Shown here: positions 25,969 to 35,282 of the stretch, piece after piece
How positions within the stretch are numbered: the first letter of the stretch is position 1
Layout: each line of letters starts with the position of its first letter
Origin: JBFXCK01 sp050182275
Lineage (GTDB): Bacteria; Pseudomonadota; Alphaproteobacteria; SHNJ01
Direction of reading: 5' to 3'
Assembly: GCA_050182275.1 (NCBI GenBank)
Contig: JBFXCK010000005.1
Span: forward strand, 47,060-111,059
Length of the DNA stretch: 64,000 bases
Made by a program: the position numbers and the translations under genes
The notes under the pieces: generated by a model
The model's database searches: none
What the model saw: the letters and a program-made list of their open reading frames with translations, nothing else
What the model was told of the DNA's origin: nothing

Positions 25969-27597
25969 ATGACTAGTACTGATTCCACCACCACCTATTG
26001 GCTACAAGAAATCGACCGTGCCTTGATGCAGGAAGATTCCTGGCGCGAGCGTTCCAAAAAAATTATCGCCCGTTACCGCGATGAGCGTCCGGCTCATGAA
26101 ACCGGGGCGCGCTTCAACATTCTATGGTCGAATATCGAAACCCTAAACCCCGCCCTTTACGCCAATACGCCAAAACCGGTAATCGAACGCCGCTTTAAAG
26201 ATAAGGATGTGGCCGCTTTGCAGGCCAGCCTGCTGTTAGAGCGGGCGCTTGAAACCGAAATGGAGGCCGATGATTTCGACGCCATCATGCGCCGCATCGT
26301 GCAAGATTACCTGTTATGCGGCCGCGGCGTTGCGCGCGTGCAGTATAAATACAAGGCCGAGGGCGTGCCGGAATTTATTACATCCGAGCGCGCCTGCCTA
26401 ACGCCCGTCTATTGGGAAGATTTCCTGATGGCGCCTTCGCGCCGTTTCGATGAAACTTCCTGGGTCGCTTTCCGCAGCTATTTATCACGCGATCAATTGA
26501 CCGGGCGTTTTGGCGTAGAAAAGGCGAATCAGGCGAAGTTGGATTGGAAACCTGCCGGCGATGAAACCGGGCTTGATCTTGAAAAATCTGGCAAGGCGGT
26601 AGTCTGGGAAATTTGGGATAAGGACGCCAAGCAAGTCCATTGGTTGGCGCCCAATTCCAAATTGCTGCTGGACAGCCAGGATGATCCCTTGCGCCTGGAT
26701 GGTTTTTTCCCGTGTCCGGCGCCGCTGTTGGCCAACGTCACCAATGACAGCATGATCCCGATTCCCGATTTTGTGCAATATCAAGATCAGGCGCTGGAAT
26801 TGGATATTTTAACCGCGCGGATTTCTGCGCTTGCTAAAGTGATCCGCCTGCGCGGCGTTTACGACGCCTCGGCCGAACCGTTAAGCCGCCTGCTTTCGGA
26901 ATATCTCGATGAAAACGAGCTTATCCCGGTTGAGCAATGGTCAACCCTAACCCAAAAGGGCGGCCTGGACGGCGTTTTAGCCTGGCTGCCAATCGAGCGC
27001 ATGGTGCAAGTGCTCAATCAGCTTTATGCCGCGCGCGAACGCATCAAGCAGGATTTGTATGAAGTCACCGGCATCGCCGATGTGTTGCGGGGCGCCAGCC
27101 ATCCGTCAGAAACGGCGACGGCGCAGCAAATCAAAACGCGTTTCGCTTCGCTGCGCCTTGAGCAGCGGCAATTGGCGGTGGCGCGTTTCGCCAGGGATTG
27201 CTTGCGCTTGAAAGCCCAAGTGATCGCCGAGCATTTCGCCGATATCACTTTAAGCGCGATGACCGGTTTGCCGGTGGCGCCGGAAGTGATGATGCTGTTG
27301 CGGCAAAACCAATTGCGCGATTACCGCATCGACATCGAAACCGATTCCACCATTGCGGTTGACGAGCAATTGGAAAAACGCTCGCGCACCGAATTTTTAG
27401 GAGCAATCACCAGCTTCTTAAAAGAAATCGCCCCCTTGGTGTCGCAAGGCATCGTGCCGCTTGGCATCGCCAAGGAAATGCTCTTGATGGGCATGCGCGG
27501 CTACCGCATCGCGCGGCAATTGGAAGATACAGTGGATGAATTTGTCAGCGCCGCCGCACCGCCGCAAGTTCAAACATCCGCCTTGCCGGTGGCGTAA
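25969..27597 (+). CDS. Portal protein, podovirus type
   Basis: 542 residues, within the range of podovirus head-tail connectors. Motifs include an early ARFNILWSNIETLNPALYAN segment, IVQDYLLCGRGVARVQY, and a late helical domain (YAARERIKQDLYEVTGIADV plus LRG) typical of portals. It forms the dodecameric ring through which DNA enters and leaves. It follows the large terminase once the inserted cassette is ignored. An AAGGAG ribosome site precedes the ATG. Confidence 0.85.
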   Translation: MTSTDSTTTYWLQEIDRALMQEDSWRERSKKIIARYRDERPAHETGARFNILWSNIETLNPALYANTPKPVIERRFKDKDVAALQASLLLERALETEMEADDFDAIMRRIVQDYLLCGRGVARVQYKYKAEGVPEFITSERACLTPVYWEDFLMAPSRRFDETSWVAFRSYLSRDQLTGRFGVEKANQAKLDWKPAGDETGLDLEKSGKAVVWEIWDKDAKQVHWLAPNSKLLLDSQDDPLRLDGFFPCPAPLLANVTNDSMIPIPDFVQYQDQALELDILTARISALAKVIRLRGVYDASAEPLSRLLSEYLDENELIPVEQWSTLTQKGGLDGVLAWLPIERMVQVLNQLYAARERIKQDLYEVTGIADVLRGASHPSETATAQQIKTRFASLRLEQRQLAVARFARDCLRLKAQVIAEHFADITLSAMTGLPVAPEVMMLLRQNQLRDYRIDIETDSTIAVDEQLEKRSRTEFLGAITSFLKEIAPLVSQGIVPLGIAKEMLLMGMRGYRIARQLEDTVDEFVSAAAPPQVQTSALPVA

Positions 27598-27599
27598 TT

Positions 27600-27884
27600 A
27601 TGCGCCGCCGTTACATTTGGCGCAACGGCGATTGGGTGCCGGCTGATTCCTTGCTGAAAAAGCGGGGAACGGCCGGCCCTCAACTCATGCCCGATTTGCG
27701 CGAATATAAAAGCGCCATCACCGGCGAAATCGTCAGCGGCCGCCGCCAGCACCGCGATCATTTGCGCCGACATAATTGCATTGAAGTCGGCAATGAAAAG
27801 CCGCGCGCGCCATCCGTCACCACCGCGCCCGGTTTAAAGCAAGATATCGCCGCCGCCATGCGGCAGTTGGGGTTTAAGGATTAA
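27600..27884 (+). CDS. Small basic phage protein
   Basis: 94 residues starting 2 nt after the portal stop. Basic, with GRRQHRDHLRRHNCIEVGNE in the middle. Proteins of this kind sit beside portals in related podoviruses and are annotated only as hypothetical. It may be a head-completion or zinc-ribbon-like protein, but no paired Cys are present. Confidence 0.6.
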   Translation: MRRRYIWRNGDWVPADSLLKKRGTAGPQLMPDLREYKSAITGEIVSGRRQHRDHLRRHNCIEVGNEKPRAPSVTTAPGLKQDIAAAMRQLGFKD

Positions 27885-27926
27885 GCGCCGCTGCTCTCAC
27901 GGATATTTTTTGAAAGGAATACAACC

Positions 27927-28796
27927 ATGTCGATATTTAAACCAGCTCGTTTATTAGACCTGATTTCCGGTTTAGGCGGAATGTTTGGCAAACCGGCCAT
28001 TGCTGAAAATCCTGTCAATGCCGCACCACCTTCTCCACAAGCCGGGACTTTTGTTTTGATGCCATCCGACCGCTCCCCACAGGAATGGGATAATTGGGAG
28101 AAAATTTGGAATATTCAACGCAATCCAACCTTACTTGATATGCCAAATTACCCCTTTGGCGGCCAAGACCAAACCACCGGCGATAGCATTCGCCGTTCCT
28201 GGCACGATATGAATAAGGATTTTGCCGCCAAAACCGTGCAAAGCAATTTTCCCGATTTCACCGTACCCAAACCGAAGGCCGATCAATCATTCCACCAATA
28301 TATGGCCGACATGGCGCACCAAGCTTTGGGCATCAATTCCGCTATGGCTGCTGAATCTTCATCCGAGGAGGCGTTGCCAAAGGAAAAACCATCCAGCGAT
28401 CTGCCCGGCAACATACGTCCGTCACCGCAGGAAACTACTTTGAAAGATGCGGCTGATGTGGCAGGCGCTTTAAGCGGGAAGATAATTAATCCTATAGTCG
28501 GAAAGATCGTTGATAAAGCAGGCAGCATGGCCACAGATAAAATTACAGAAAGAGAATATAATAACCGTATCAAAACTCTAGAAGATTTAATTGCTGTAAG
28601 TAGTGAAAAAGGGAATGTTCATGAGACAGAGATATGGAGAAAAATTAAGATATTAAACGAGCAAGATAGGGCTGCCAAAAGCCGCAATGAACCAATACCT
28701 CCGATGGGAAGAAAAATAAGGGGGGATTCAATCAATGAGTTGTTAAAGCAATTGAAAGATGCTAGGAAAAAGGATGAAAAAAATAAAACTCCCTAA
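27927..28796 (+). CDS. Effector E5: diverged shared N-terminal region with a helical, non-enzymatic C-terminus
   Basis: 289 residues with a GAAAGGAATACAACC ribosome site. The N-terminal half keeps the effector-family signature in weaker form: GLGGMFGKP, KIWNIQRNPTLLDMPNYP, DQTTGDSIRRSWHDMNKDFA, NFPDF, DQSFHQYM. The C-terminal half has a hydrophobic helix pair (DVAGALSGKIINPIVGKIVD) and a charged tail, with no hydrolase motif, so a membrane-acting toxin is a guess. The next gene overlaps it by 23 nt and encodes a secreted protein, the pattern of an effector/immunity pair. It is inserted between portal and scaffold. Confidence 0.7.
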   Translation: MSIFKPARLLDLISGLGGMFGKPAIAENPVNAAPPSPQAGTFVLMPSDRSPQEWDNWEKIWNIQRNPTLLDMPNYPFGGQDQTTGDSIRRSWHDMNKDFAAKTVQSNFPDFTVPKPKADQSFHQYMADMAHQALGINSAMAAESSSEEALPKEKPSSDLPGNIRPSPQETTLKDAADVAGALSGKIINPIVGKIVDKAGSMATDKITEREYNNRIKTLEDLIAVSSEKGNVHETEIWRKIKILNEQDRAAKSRNEPIPPMGRKIRGDSINELLKQLKDARKKDEKNKTP

Positions 28797-29691
28797 TAAT
28801 GCTATAAATACAAGGCGTTTTTTCATCATCTGCCGCTGCCTTTTTCCTTTCTTTGTCATTGGGATTTTAATTTGCAGCATTCATCCGGCTGAAGCGGGCT
28901 TAGGTTTATGCGATAAAACCAAATCTATTGCGCCTTTACCGATTTCACTAAGCAATAAGGCAGAAGAAGTTCTTAAGCAATCTTTGATAGCGCAGGCACC
29001 TTGGGCCCAAACCGCCGATATGAAAGATGTCTGGCAAACTTGGGCAAATGGAGCATTTATTGTTCCGCTTCGCTCTGAGGAAAACAATTCTTTGGCAGCA
29101 ATGCTTAATCCTTTTGCCAATGATGCGGTTTTTTTTAAATTTGATTCAGACGGAAATATTAAAGACTATGGATATTATAGCTTTGGGCAGGCGGCTTTTC
29201 ATAATAAGCAGCCATTGCTTGATTTAACGGTGGTTCATAAAAATTATATATCGATTCATTGCCGTATGTTGGAGGGTTTGGCAGCGAATAAAGAAAGAGA
29301 TTTTTTTAAAATAGAACCAAAAAATATTAAAGAAGCCGATTTAGTGGGGTTTTTATATGCCACAGAAAAGGAATTTGATATAAGTGTTTCAACCGATTTT
29401 ATAATAAATCCATTTTTTCAAAAATTACATCATAACGAATTATATGCTAAGGATTTGGCTAAATATCTTAAGAAAAAGCCCGAAGTAGCAGCAGCAATTC
29501 AGAAAAAATTTAAAAATAAACCCATCGGATGGAAAAACATGAGATCCCCCTGGATTCGTTCCGATGAAGGAATTATCAATGTTGTTCTTTTCGATGCCGG
29601 AGAAAAAAATTCTTTAATGCTATTATTTGCTTTTCAGCGAGCTGATGGAACGATCATCAAAATAGACGCATTGCTGCCGGAAGAAAACTAA
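28774..29691 (+). CDS. Secreted protein, likely immunity partner of E5
   Basis: 305 residues from the ATG at 28774 (AGGAAAAAGG directly upstream), overlapping the effector gene. A basic start is followed by a long hydrophobic signal (FPFFVIGILICSIHPAEA), so it is exported or membrane-anchored. The mature part is mixed alpha/beta with the paired Gly-Asp-Gly-like stretch SDGNIKDYGYYSFGQ. It is not related to the six-Cys partners or to the Rap1a-like one. The immunity role is inferred from its place and secretion. Confidence 0.55.
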   Translation: MKKIKLPNNAINTRRFFIICRCLFPFFVIGILICSIHPAEAGLGLCDKTKSIAPLPISLSNKAEEVLKQSLIAQAPWAQTADMKDVWQTWANGAFIVPLRSEENNSLAAMLNPFANDAVFFKFDSDGNIKDYGYYSFGQAAFHNKQPLLDLTVVHKNYISIHCRMLEGLAANKERDFFKIEPKNIKEADLVGFLYATEKEFDISVSTDFIINPFFQKLHHNELYAKDLAKYLKKKPEVAAAIQKKFKNKPIGWKNMRSPWIRSDEGIINVVLFDAGEKNSLMLLFAFQRADGTIIKIDALLPEEN

Positions 29692-30584
29692 TTCTCCATC
29701 ACCCTTGTTGTCCCGCGCACCGCCATCAGCAATTCCAGGGCGGCGTTGCGGGGCGGGGAAACGGGGGCCAGCACATTCAACGCCTGGCGGATAGCGGCGG
29801 TAAAGCGGATGGCGGCATAGTCATTTTCCGGCAATTTGCGCCAGGCTTGCATTAAATCCGCCGGAATAGGAGGGGCGGTTGGATCTTTCTGATGCGCCGC
29901 TATCATTCCATTCATCCGGTGTTTCATTGTCCGGCAGACGGCGCTGCACACCGCATCCATCACCGGGAAGGCGTGTTCCAATAATTCAGGATTGCGAATA
30001 ATATCCGGCTTGGCTTTTTGAAAAGCCGGCCATTGCTCGTTAAACAATTTGCGCAATGTGTGGGGCGCTGCATGTTTTATCAAACTTTCCATAATAATCC
30101 GGTCATAAGGATTTTTAACCGGAATCCAGTCATTTTGCGCCGTGTGGTAAATATGGACTTTGCCGTCAACGCTCAGGCGCAATTCCTTGGCGTCATAAGC
30201 AAGGCGGCTGGCTAGGCCGATGAAATTGGCAGCCGCTCTTTTGCAACCATTGTCCAAATAGGCTTGAGCGGCTTTTTCAACTTGCTCTTGGCGGGTTTCG
30301 CCTTCGCGCCGGAAACGGTAGGTTGCGCCGCCATAGCGGCGGTAAAGCGGTTCGGCAAACGCGCTTAAGGCGGCGGCATTATAGATGTAAGGCGTTGAGG
30401 GGGCGATGAGCCGGTTATGAATCCATAAGGCGCAAATCAATAAATGGCCAGCCGGTTCCTCTGCCAGAACTTTTTGGGCGCGTTCCTCCAGCACATATAA
30501 AAGATCGGCGAAGCTGCGTTCATCGGTTTGTGCATTTGGTAAAATCGGCGCTGCCTTGAATGGTCCGGCGAATCTATCCGTCAT
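29688..30584 (-). CDS. Hypothetical protein transcribed against the phage operon
   Basis: 298 residues, helical, no signal. It lies in the opposite direction between the E5 pair and the second phage promoter, overlapping the end of the E5 partner gene by 4 nt. Its GC-rich codon use differs from the AT-rich pair beside it. Possibly a phage regulator or early protein. No domain recognised. Confidence 0.6.
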   Translation of the reverse strand: MTDRFAGPFKAAPILPNAQTDERSFADLLYVLEERAQKVLAEEPAGHLLICALWIHNRLIAPSTPYIYNAAALSAFAEPLYRRYGGATYRFRREGETRQEQVEKAAQAYLDNGCKRAAANFIGLASRLAYDAKELRLSVDGKVHIYHTAQNDWIPVKNPYDRIIMESLIKHAAPHTLRKLFNEQWPAFQKAKPDIIRNPELLEHAFPVMDAVCSAVCRTMKHRMNGMIAAHQKDPTAPPIPADLMQAWRKLPENDYAAIRFTAAIRQALNVLAPVSPPRNAALELLMAVRGTTRVMEN

Positions 30585-30774
30585 TAATACTGTTCCTACA
30601 AACGGGCTTAAGCCCTGCCTATAAAATTATGGCAAATATTTATTTTAAAGAGCAGGTTTTAAAGCATAAATTTTCTTATAGCCAGTAAAAAGCTATAAAA
30701 CCAAAGCAAACCAGTTATGCACTAGGCGCAAGCGGGCCGGGCAGGAAATTTTTAGAGGGGCGATAAAATAGTCC

Positions 30775-30803
30775 TTGACTTTCGCTAAACTTTGTGGTAC
30801 AAA
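30775..30803 (+). promoter_or_regulatory. Phage-type promoter, copy B, driving scaffold and coat genes
   Basis: -35 TTGACT at 30775-30780, 17-nt spacer with TAAACTTTGTGG, -10 TACAAA at 30798-30803. The best match to consensus of the four copies. A leader of about 175 nt follows, ending in the terminator at 30958. Confidence 0.8.
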
Positions 30804-30957
30804 AGCAGTACAATTGATAATAGTGTCTCGGGGGAATATAACGGAAGAGGCAACAATAAAAAAACCAATCCGGCATTTTCTTCACATTTTATAAAATTAA
30901 ATTTTCCAATAGCATTATTATCACCGGTTTCGTTTTATCAATTTCCACGCTTATTCA

Positions 30958-30983
30958 GCCGCCCTATCCCGGGCGGCTTTTTT
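30958..30983 (+). terminator. Intrinsic terminator in the leader of the capsid operon
   Basis: Perfect GCCGCCC (30958-30964) and GGGCGGC (30971-30977) stem, 6-nt loop, then TTTTTT. The scaffold gene starts 27 nt later. Confidence 0.85.
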
Positions 30984-31009
30984 ATGACCTTAAGGAAAGG
31001 AACTGATAT

Positions 31010-31990
31010 ATGATCGAGCTAACCCCCGCTTTAGAAGAAGCCCTGCAAGGCGAACCCACCACCTATCCCCCCGGCAGCACGGCGGCTGATATCGAGGCCG
31101 CTTATAATTCTTTAAGCGGTGCTGAAGAAACCAAAGAAAACAGCCATTCCGATGATAACACAAACGAATTTTCCATCGATGAAAGCGGCGCTCCCAAACA
31201 TTGGTCGAATGAAGATAAAGCCATTTTCACCGCGCTTGATTCCCAAACCAAGGAATGGCTTTTAAACCGCCACAAATCCATGGAAGGGGATTACACCCGC
31301 AAAACCCAAGACCTTTCCTCGCAACGCCGTAAATATGACAGCCTTGAAACCTTGCTTCAGCCTTTGCGCGAGGATCTGGAAGGCTTGGGCCTTGATGAAA
31401 TCACCGGCATTCAGCATTTAATCGCGGTCTATCACCAGTTAAAAACAAATCCAGAACAAACACTGCAAAATTTGCAGCGGGCGTACGGGCTGGAATCAAA
31501 AAATACCACCCTGTCACCTCCCGAATTGCAACGCTTGGAAGCCGAGCTCCACCAAATGAAGCAGCAATTCGGCAGCCAGCTTACCCACAGCCGCTATCTA
31601 GGCGTGCTGCAAGGGCAACAAGAGATCCGCCGCTTTGTCAGCGAAAAAGATGCGAGCGGCGCCGCAAAATATCCCCATTTTCAGGCAGTTTTGCCGGAAA
31701 TGGTGGCATTGGCGCGCATGGACCTTCAAATGGGCAAGCGCCCCAATTTGCAAAACCTATACGAGCGGGCCAGCTGGTCAAGCGAAGCTGCCCGCCCGCA
31801 TTACTTGGCGGATCAGCAGAAAGCAACCATCAAGGAACTTGAACAAGCCGCAAAGGCGAAAGCTTTGGCGGCGCGCAATGCCGGGGCCAGCATTAATGGT
31901 GCACCCCAGGGCCAAGGCGCAAGCAAACCGCGGGAGCGAACTTTGCGGGAAGAGCTGGAACACGCTTTTTCGCAAGGCTACCGCATTTAA
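31010..31990 (+). CDS. Probable capsid scaffold protein
   Basis: 326 residues, directly before the coat gene. Acidic, Glu/Gln-rich and helical, with a central coiled-coil region (LQRLEAELHQMKQQFGSQL) and a short basic C-terminus (LREELEHAFSQGYRI) of the type that binds coat protein. The N-terminus is disordered. These are features of podovirus scaffolds, which assemble the prohead and then leave. Confidence 0.75.
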   Translation: MIELTPALEEALQGEPTTYPPGSTAADIEAAYNSLSGAEETKENSHSDDNTNEFSIDESGAPKHWSNEDKAIFTALDSQTKEWLLNRHKSMEGDYTRKTQDLSSQRRKYDSLETLLQPLREDLEGLGLDEITGIQHLIAVYHQLKTNPEQTLQNLQRAYGLESKNTTLSPPELQRLEAELHQMKQQFGSQLTHSRYLGVLQGQQEIRRFVSEKDASGAAKYPHFQAVLPEMVALARMDLQMGKRPNLQNLYERASWSSEAARPHYLADQQKATIKELEQAAKAKALAARNAGASINGAPQGQGASKPRERTLREELEHAFSQGYRI

Positions 31991-32021
31991 TCTTTAAACT
32001 TTATTATGAAAGGAATACCTC

Positions 32022-32996
32022 ATGGCTTTAAACCCAGGAGTCAGTGAACTCATCACCACGACGCTGCGGAACCGGTCGGGCAAGCTCGCCGATAACGTCA
32101 GCAAGAACAACGCGCTGCTTGGCCGTTTACGCGCTCAAAACAAAGTCCGCACCTTCGGCGGCGGGCGCAGCATTATGGAAGAATTGGAATATGCCGAAAA
32201 TTCCACTTTCCGCCGCTACACCGGCTACGAAGTGCTGAATATCCAGCCCTCCGACGTCTTTACCGCGGCCGAATTCGATATCAAGCAAGCGGCTGTGGTC
32301 GTTTCGATGTCGGGTCTGGAAATGTTGCAAAACGCCGGCAAGGAGCAAATTATCTCCCTGCTTGAAAAACGCGTCGATAATGCGGAACGCACCTTGATGA
32401 ATAATATCTCACTCGATATTTATTCCGACGGCACGGCCGACAACGGCAAGCAAATCGGCGGCCTGCAATTATTGGTGGCCGATAGCCCCGCCACCGGTAC
32501 GGTTGGCGGCATCAACCGCGCTTCTTGGAGCTTTTGGCGCAACCAAGTATTCGATCTTTCGGATAATGGCTTGGGCGCGCCCACTACTTCCAACATTCAA
32601 ACGGCGATGAACCGTTTGTATTTGGCTTGCTCCAGGGGCAATGATTCGCCCGATTTAATTGTAGCGGATAATAATTTCTTCCGCCTTTATTGGGAAAGCT
32701 TGCAAGCGATCCAGCGCGTTACCTCAAGCGATGAAGCCAATGCCGGCTTCAATTCCTTGAAGTATATGAATGCCGATGTGGTGTTCGATGGCGGGATCGG
32801 CGGCGGCGCGCCGGCGAATAGAATGTATTTCTTGAACACGAAGTACATCTATTTCCGTCCGCACAAGGACCGGAACTTCCAACCCTTGGAACCCGACCGT
32901 TTTTCGATGAATCAAGATGCCATGGTTAAGCTGATCGCCTTCGCCGGCAATCTGACTTTGTCCAATGCCAGCTTGCAAGGCGTCTTATTGCCGTAA
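32022..32996 (+). CDS. Major capsid (coat) protein
   Basis: 324 residues with a GAAAGGAATACCTC ribosome site. It starts MALNPGVSELITTTLRNRSG and carries the capsid-type segment VRTFGGGRSIMEELEYAENS, a long helix (LEKRVDNAERTLMNNISLDI) and an ending rich in Leu/Asn. It follows the scaffold and precedes the decoration protein, as in podoviruses with HK97-fold coats. Expected to be the most abundant structural product. Confidence 0.85.
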   Translation: MALNPGVSELITTTLRNRSGKLADNVSKNNALLGRLRAQNKVRTFGGGRSIMEELEYAENSTFRRYTGYEVLNIQPSDVFTAAEFDIKQAAVVVSMSGLEMLQNAGKEQIISLLEKRVDNAERTLMNNISLDIYSDGTADNGKQIGGLQLLVADSPATGTVGGINRASWSFWRNQVFDLSDNGLGAPTTSNIQTAMNRLYLACSRGNDSPDLIVADNNFFRLYWESLQAIQRVTSSDEANAGFNSLKYMNADVVFDGGIGGGAPANRMYFLNTKYIYFRPHKDRNFQPLEPDRFSMNQDAMVKLIAFAGNLTLSNASLQGVLLP

Positions 32997-33014
32997 CCAG
33001 AAGGAGACCATAGT

Positions 33015-33485
33015 ATGACTTATATTTTAGGTATCGATCCCACCGACCGGCAAACCACACCCCAGCATAAGCTGGGTTCGCGCGGGATGGATGCGAACGG
33101 CACGACATATATCTATGTCAAAGCCAACGCCACCATCAATGATGCCGATTGCGTCGCCATCGACAGCAGCTTTAACGCGGTGCAAATGACCAAGGCGCAG
33201 GCCGACACTCTGCCCATAGTCGGTTTCGCCCAAGCCGCTTTCGTCAATGGCAATTACGGCTGGGTCTCGCGCAGCGGGGTAGGCACGCGTTGTAATATGC
33301 TGGCCAGCTCCACCGTTAACGCACCGCTTTACACCACCGCAACTGCCGGCCATCTAAGCCATGTTTCGACATCGCAAACGATGGTTGCAGGCATTTGCGC
33401 CACCACCACAACCGGTTCAAATGCGCCGCAAACCATGCGGGCAAGCATCGAGCCGTTCGTTGTGCGCGGTACGGTGAACGCTTAA
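33015..33485 (+). CDS. Probable capsid decoration/head-stabilising protein
   Basis: 156 residues, beta-rich, high in Ala, Thr and Gly, immediately after the coat gene. The order of strands (YIYVKANATINDADCVAIDS, then IVGFAQAAFVNGNYGWV) fits the small trimeric decoration proteins found there. A strong terminator follows at 33515, so coat and decoration may be made in excess of the tail genes. Confidence 0.65.
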   Translation: MTYILGIDPTDRQTTPQHKLGSRGMDANGTTYIYVKANATINDADCVAIDSSFNAVQMTKAQADTLPIVGFAQAAFVNGNYGWVSRSGVGTRCNMLASSTVNAPLYTTATAGHLSHVSTSQTMVAGICATTTTGSNAPQTMRASIEPFVVRGTVNA

Positions 33486-33514
33486 TACTTTCTACTCCTT
33501 AATCCCAACCTTAT

Positions 33515-33551
33515 GGGGAAGATAAGCCAACACTTATCTTCCCCTTTTTTT
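33515..33551 (+). terminator. Strong intrinsic terminator inside the structural operon
   Basis: Perfect 12-bp stem GGGGAAGATAAG (33515-33526) with CTTATCTTCCCC (33533-33544), 6-nt loop, then seven T. The next gene's ribosome site starts right after. It separates the capsid genes from the tail genes. Confidence 0.9.
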
Positions 33552-33565
33552 CCGGAGAATTGACC

Positions 33566-34171
33566 ATGACCGATAATGCTCTTGCCGTTGGTTACGATGT
33601 GGTACGCGATTTGGTGCCGGTTGCACCTTCCGCCAGTAATTTTTTAGCGCCAATGTTTTACAACCGCGCGGTGGAAGATAAGGCCGCCAGCGAAAAAGAA
33701 GGCCGCCCGATTTTCCGCGAAGTCGCTTTCGTGCAAATTCATATTCCGGGCGATAAAAATACCGTCATCGACCGCAAAGTGCGGGACGAGGACAAAGCGC
33801 GCTGGGCGCCCCTATGGCAGGCTTTCACCGCCAAAATAGAAACCCCGCTTGAAGGCACGCCGCTTGAACAATGGCCGGCTTTGTCGGTAAGCCAAGTAGC
33901 CGAGATGAAAGCTTTGCACATCACCACGGTCGAACAGCTGGCCGCTTTAAGCGAGCTGGGCTTGCAACGCTTAGGCTTGGGCGCCAGGGAATGGCAAAAT
34001 AAAGCCAAGCATTTCCTGGCTTTCGCCAAAGATTCGGCAAATGCGGAAAAATTGCAAAATGAAAAAGAAGTTTTGCAAAAGCAATTGCAAGAAATGCAAG
34101 CGCAATTGACCGAGTTAAAAACCAAACTATCCCCTCAATCCAAAGCGCGCCGCGCAAAAAAAGGAGAATAA
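33566..34171 (+). CDS. Phage structural protein with a C-terminal coiled coil
   Basis: 201 residues from the ATG at 33566, with CCGGAGAATTGACC upstream. The N-terminal half contains a globular region (IFREVAFVQIHIPGDKNTV), then a helix-turn region (VEQLAALSELGLQRLGLGAR) and a long Gln/Glu coiled coil ending in KARRAKKGE. Likely a head-completion or assembly factor; the exact role is not clear. Confidence 0.6.
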   Translation: MTDNALAVGYDVVRDLVPVAPSASNFLAPMFYNRAVEDKAASEKEGRPIFREVAFVQIHIPGDKNTVIDRKVRDEDKARWAPLWQAFTAKIETPLEGTPLEQWPALSVSQVAEMKALHITTVEQLAALSELGLQRLGLGAREWQNKAKHFLAFAKDSANAEKLQNEKEVLQKQLQEMQAQLTELKTKLSPQSKARRAKKGE

Positions 34172-34173
34172 TA

Positions 34174-34476
34174 ATGGCTATCTTTCTAAATGGCGGAAAT
34201 TTTTTACCCACGATTCAATATGGCGCCGCTCAAAATGTTACGGTGGGCGCTAGCAGTGTGCAATCAAGCGCCGTAGCGGCAGGAACGAGATTGATTCGTT
34301 TATGCGCGAACGTGCCATGCCGGGTTGCCATCGGCTCGAACCCAACCGCTTCAGCCACCAGCACCTTAATCCCCGCGAACAGCGTTGAAGTTGTCGAAAT
34401 TGCCGGCGGCCATAAGGTTGCGGTAATTCAAGACAGCGCCGGCGGAACTTTATCAGTCACCGAAGCGGTGGTATGA
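34174..34476 (+). CDS. Small beta-rich phage structural protein
   Basis: 100 residues, 2 nt after the previous gene, overlapping the next by ATGATG. Strands such as RLIRLCANVPCRVAIGSN and a Val-rich end suggest a compact beta fold of the kind used in virion decoration or connector collars. Confidence 0.6.
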   Translation: MAIFLNGGNFLPTIQYGAAQNVTVGASSVQSSAVAAGTRLIRLCANVPCRVAIGSNPTASATSTLIPANSVEVVEIAGGHKVAVIQDSAGGTLSVTEAVV

Positions 34477-35282
34477 TGCTGCTAACGCCCGTTCAATTGC
34501 TCAGCGGAAAAAGCGGCAGCTTTACGCCGCTTGCAATCTTCGGCGGAATGGCGAAGGGCTGGTGGCGCCTGAACGCCTTGCCGGATGGCATCGCCGCGGT
34601 GCAAAATCCTTTCGCCACGGTTGACACCACATCAGGCGCCACCACTATCAGCCAGCTTACCAATTTGGTTTCGCCAGGAACGGGGGATTTGGCGCAAACC
34701 ACCAAAGCCAATCAGCCGCTGGCGGAATATAATTTTTTTAATAACCGTTCGGTGTTGCGCATCAGCGCAACCAACCAGGGAATGTCCGCCAATTTAGCTT
34801 TGAATGGCAGCGTATGGTGGGTATTGGTATGGCACCGGGATTCCACATTTCAATCGAGCCTGAATGTCGTCACCCAATATCAAGATGGGTTCTTCGCCTA
34901 TCAAAATACCGGCGGCTGCGCGCCCTTATTGGCCGACAGCCCTGCAACCGGTAACCGCGCCGGGCAAGAATCGCCGGTTTCCACTTACAGCACAATCGCC
35001 AGCGTCAGCAATGGCGTGTGGCGGGCGGTGGTTTCGGAATTCGACGCGGCAGGCGATCAAATCCGGCTCGATTTTAATGCCGGCGCCGTCAACGCCAGCG
35101 CCGCCTGGAGCGGCAGTTTAAGCAACAGCGACCGCGTTTCGATCGGAATGACGGGGAATAATGCTTATTATTCACATCCCTGCCGGCTGGCCGAAATCAT
35201 ATGCGGCACTGGTGTGATAAGCGCGGCGCAAAAGAACGATCTTTACCGCTACTTACGGGTGGAACATGCCAACTTCTTCTAA
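34473..35282 (+). CDS. LamG/concanavalin-like virion protein
   Basis: 269 residues. WWRLNALPDGIAAVQNPFAT near the start and the WWVLVWHRDSTFQ, WRAVVSEFDAAGDQIRLDF and LAEIICGTGV segments are typical of jelly-roll domains that bind sugars. It is probably exposed on the particle and contacts the cell surface. Overlaps the next gene by 17 nt. Confidence 0.65.
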   Translation: MMLLTPVQLLSGKSGSFTPLAIFGGMAKGWWRLNALPDGIAAVQNPFATVDTTSGATTISQLTNLVSPGTGDLAQTTKANQPLAEYNFFNNRSVLRISATNQGMSANLALNGSVWWVLVWHRDSTFQSSLNVVTQYQDGFFAYQNTGGCAPLLADSPATGNRAGQESPVSTYSTIASVSNGVWRAVVSEFDAAGDQIRLDFNAGAVNASAAWSGSLSNSDRVSIGMTGNNAYYSHPCRLAEIICGTGVISAAQKNDLYRYLRVEHANFF

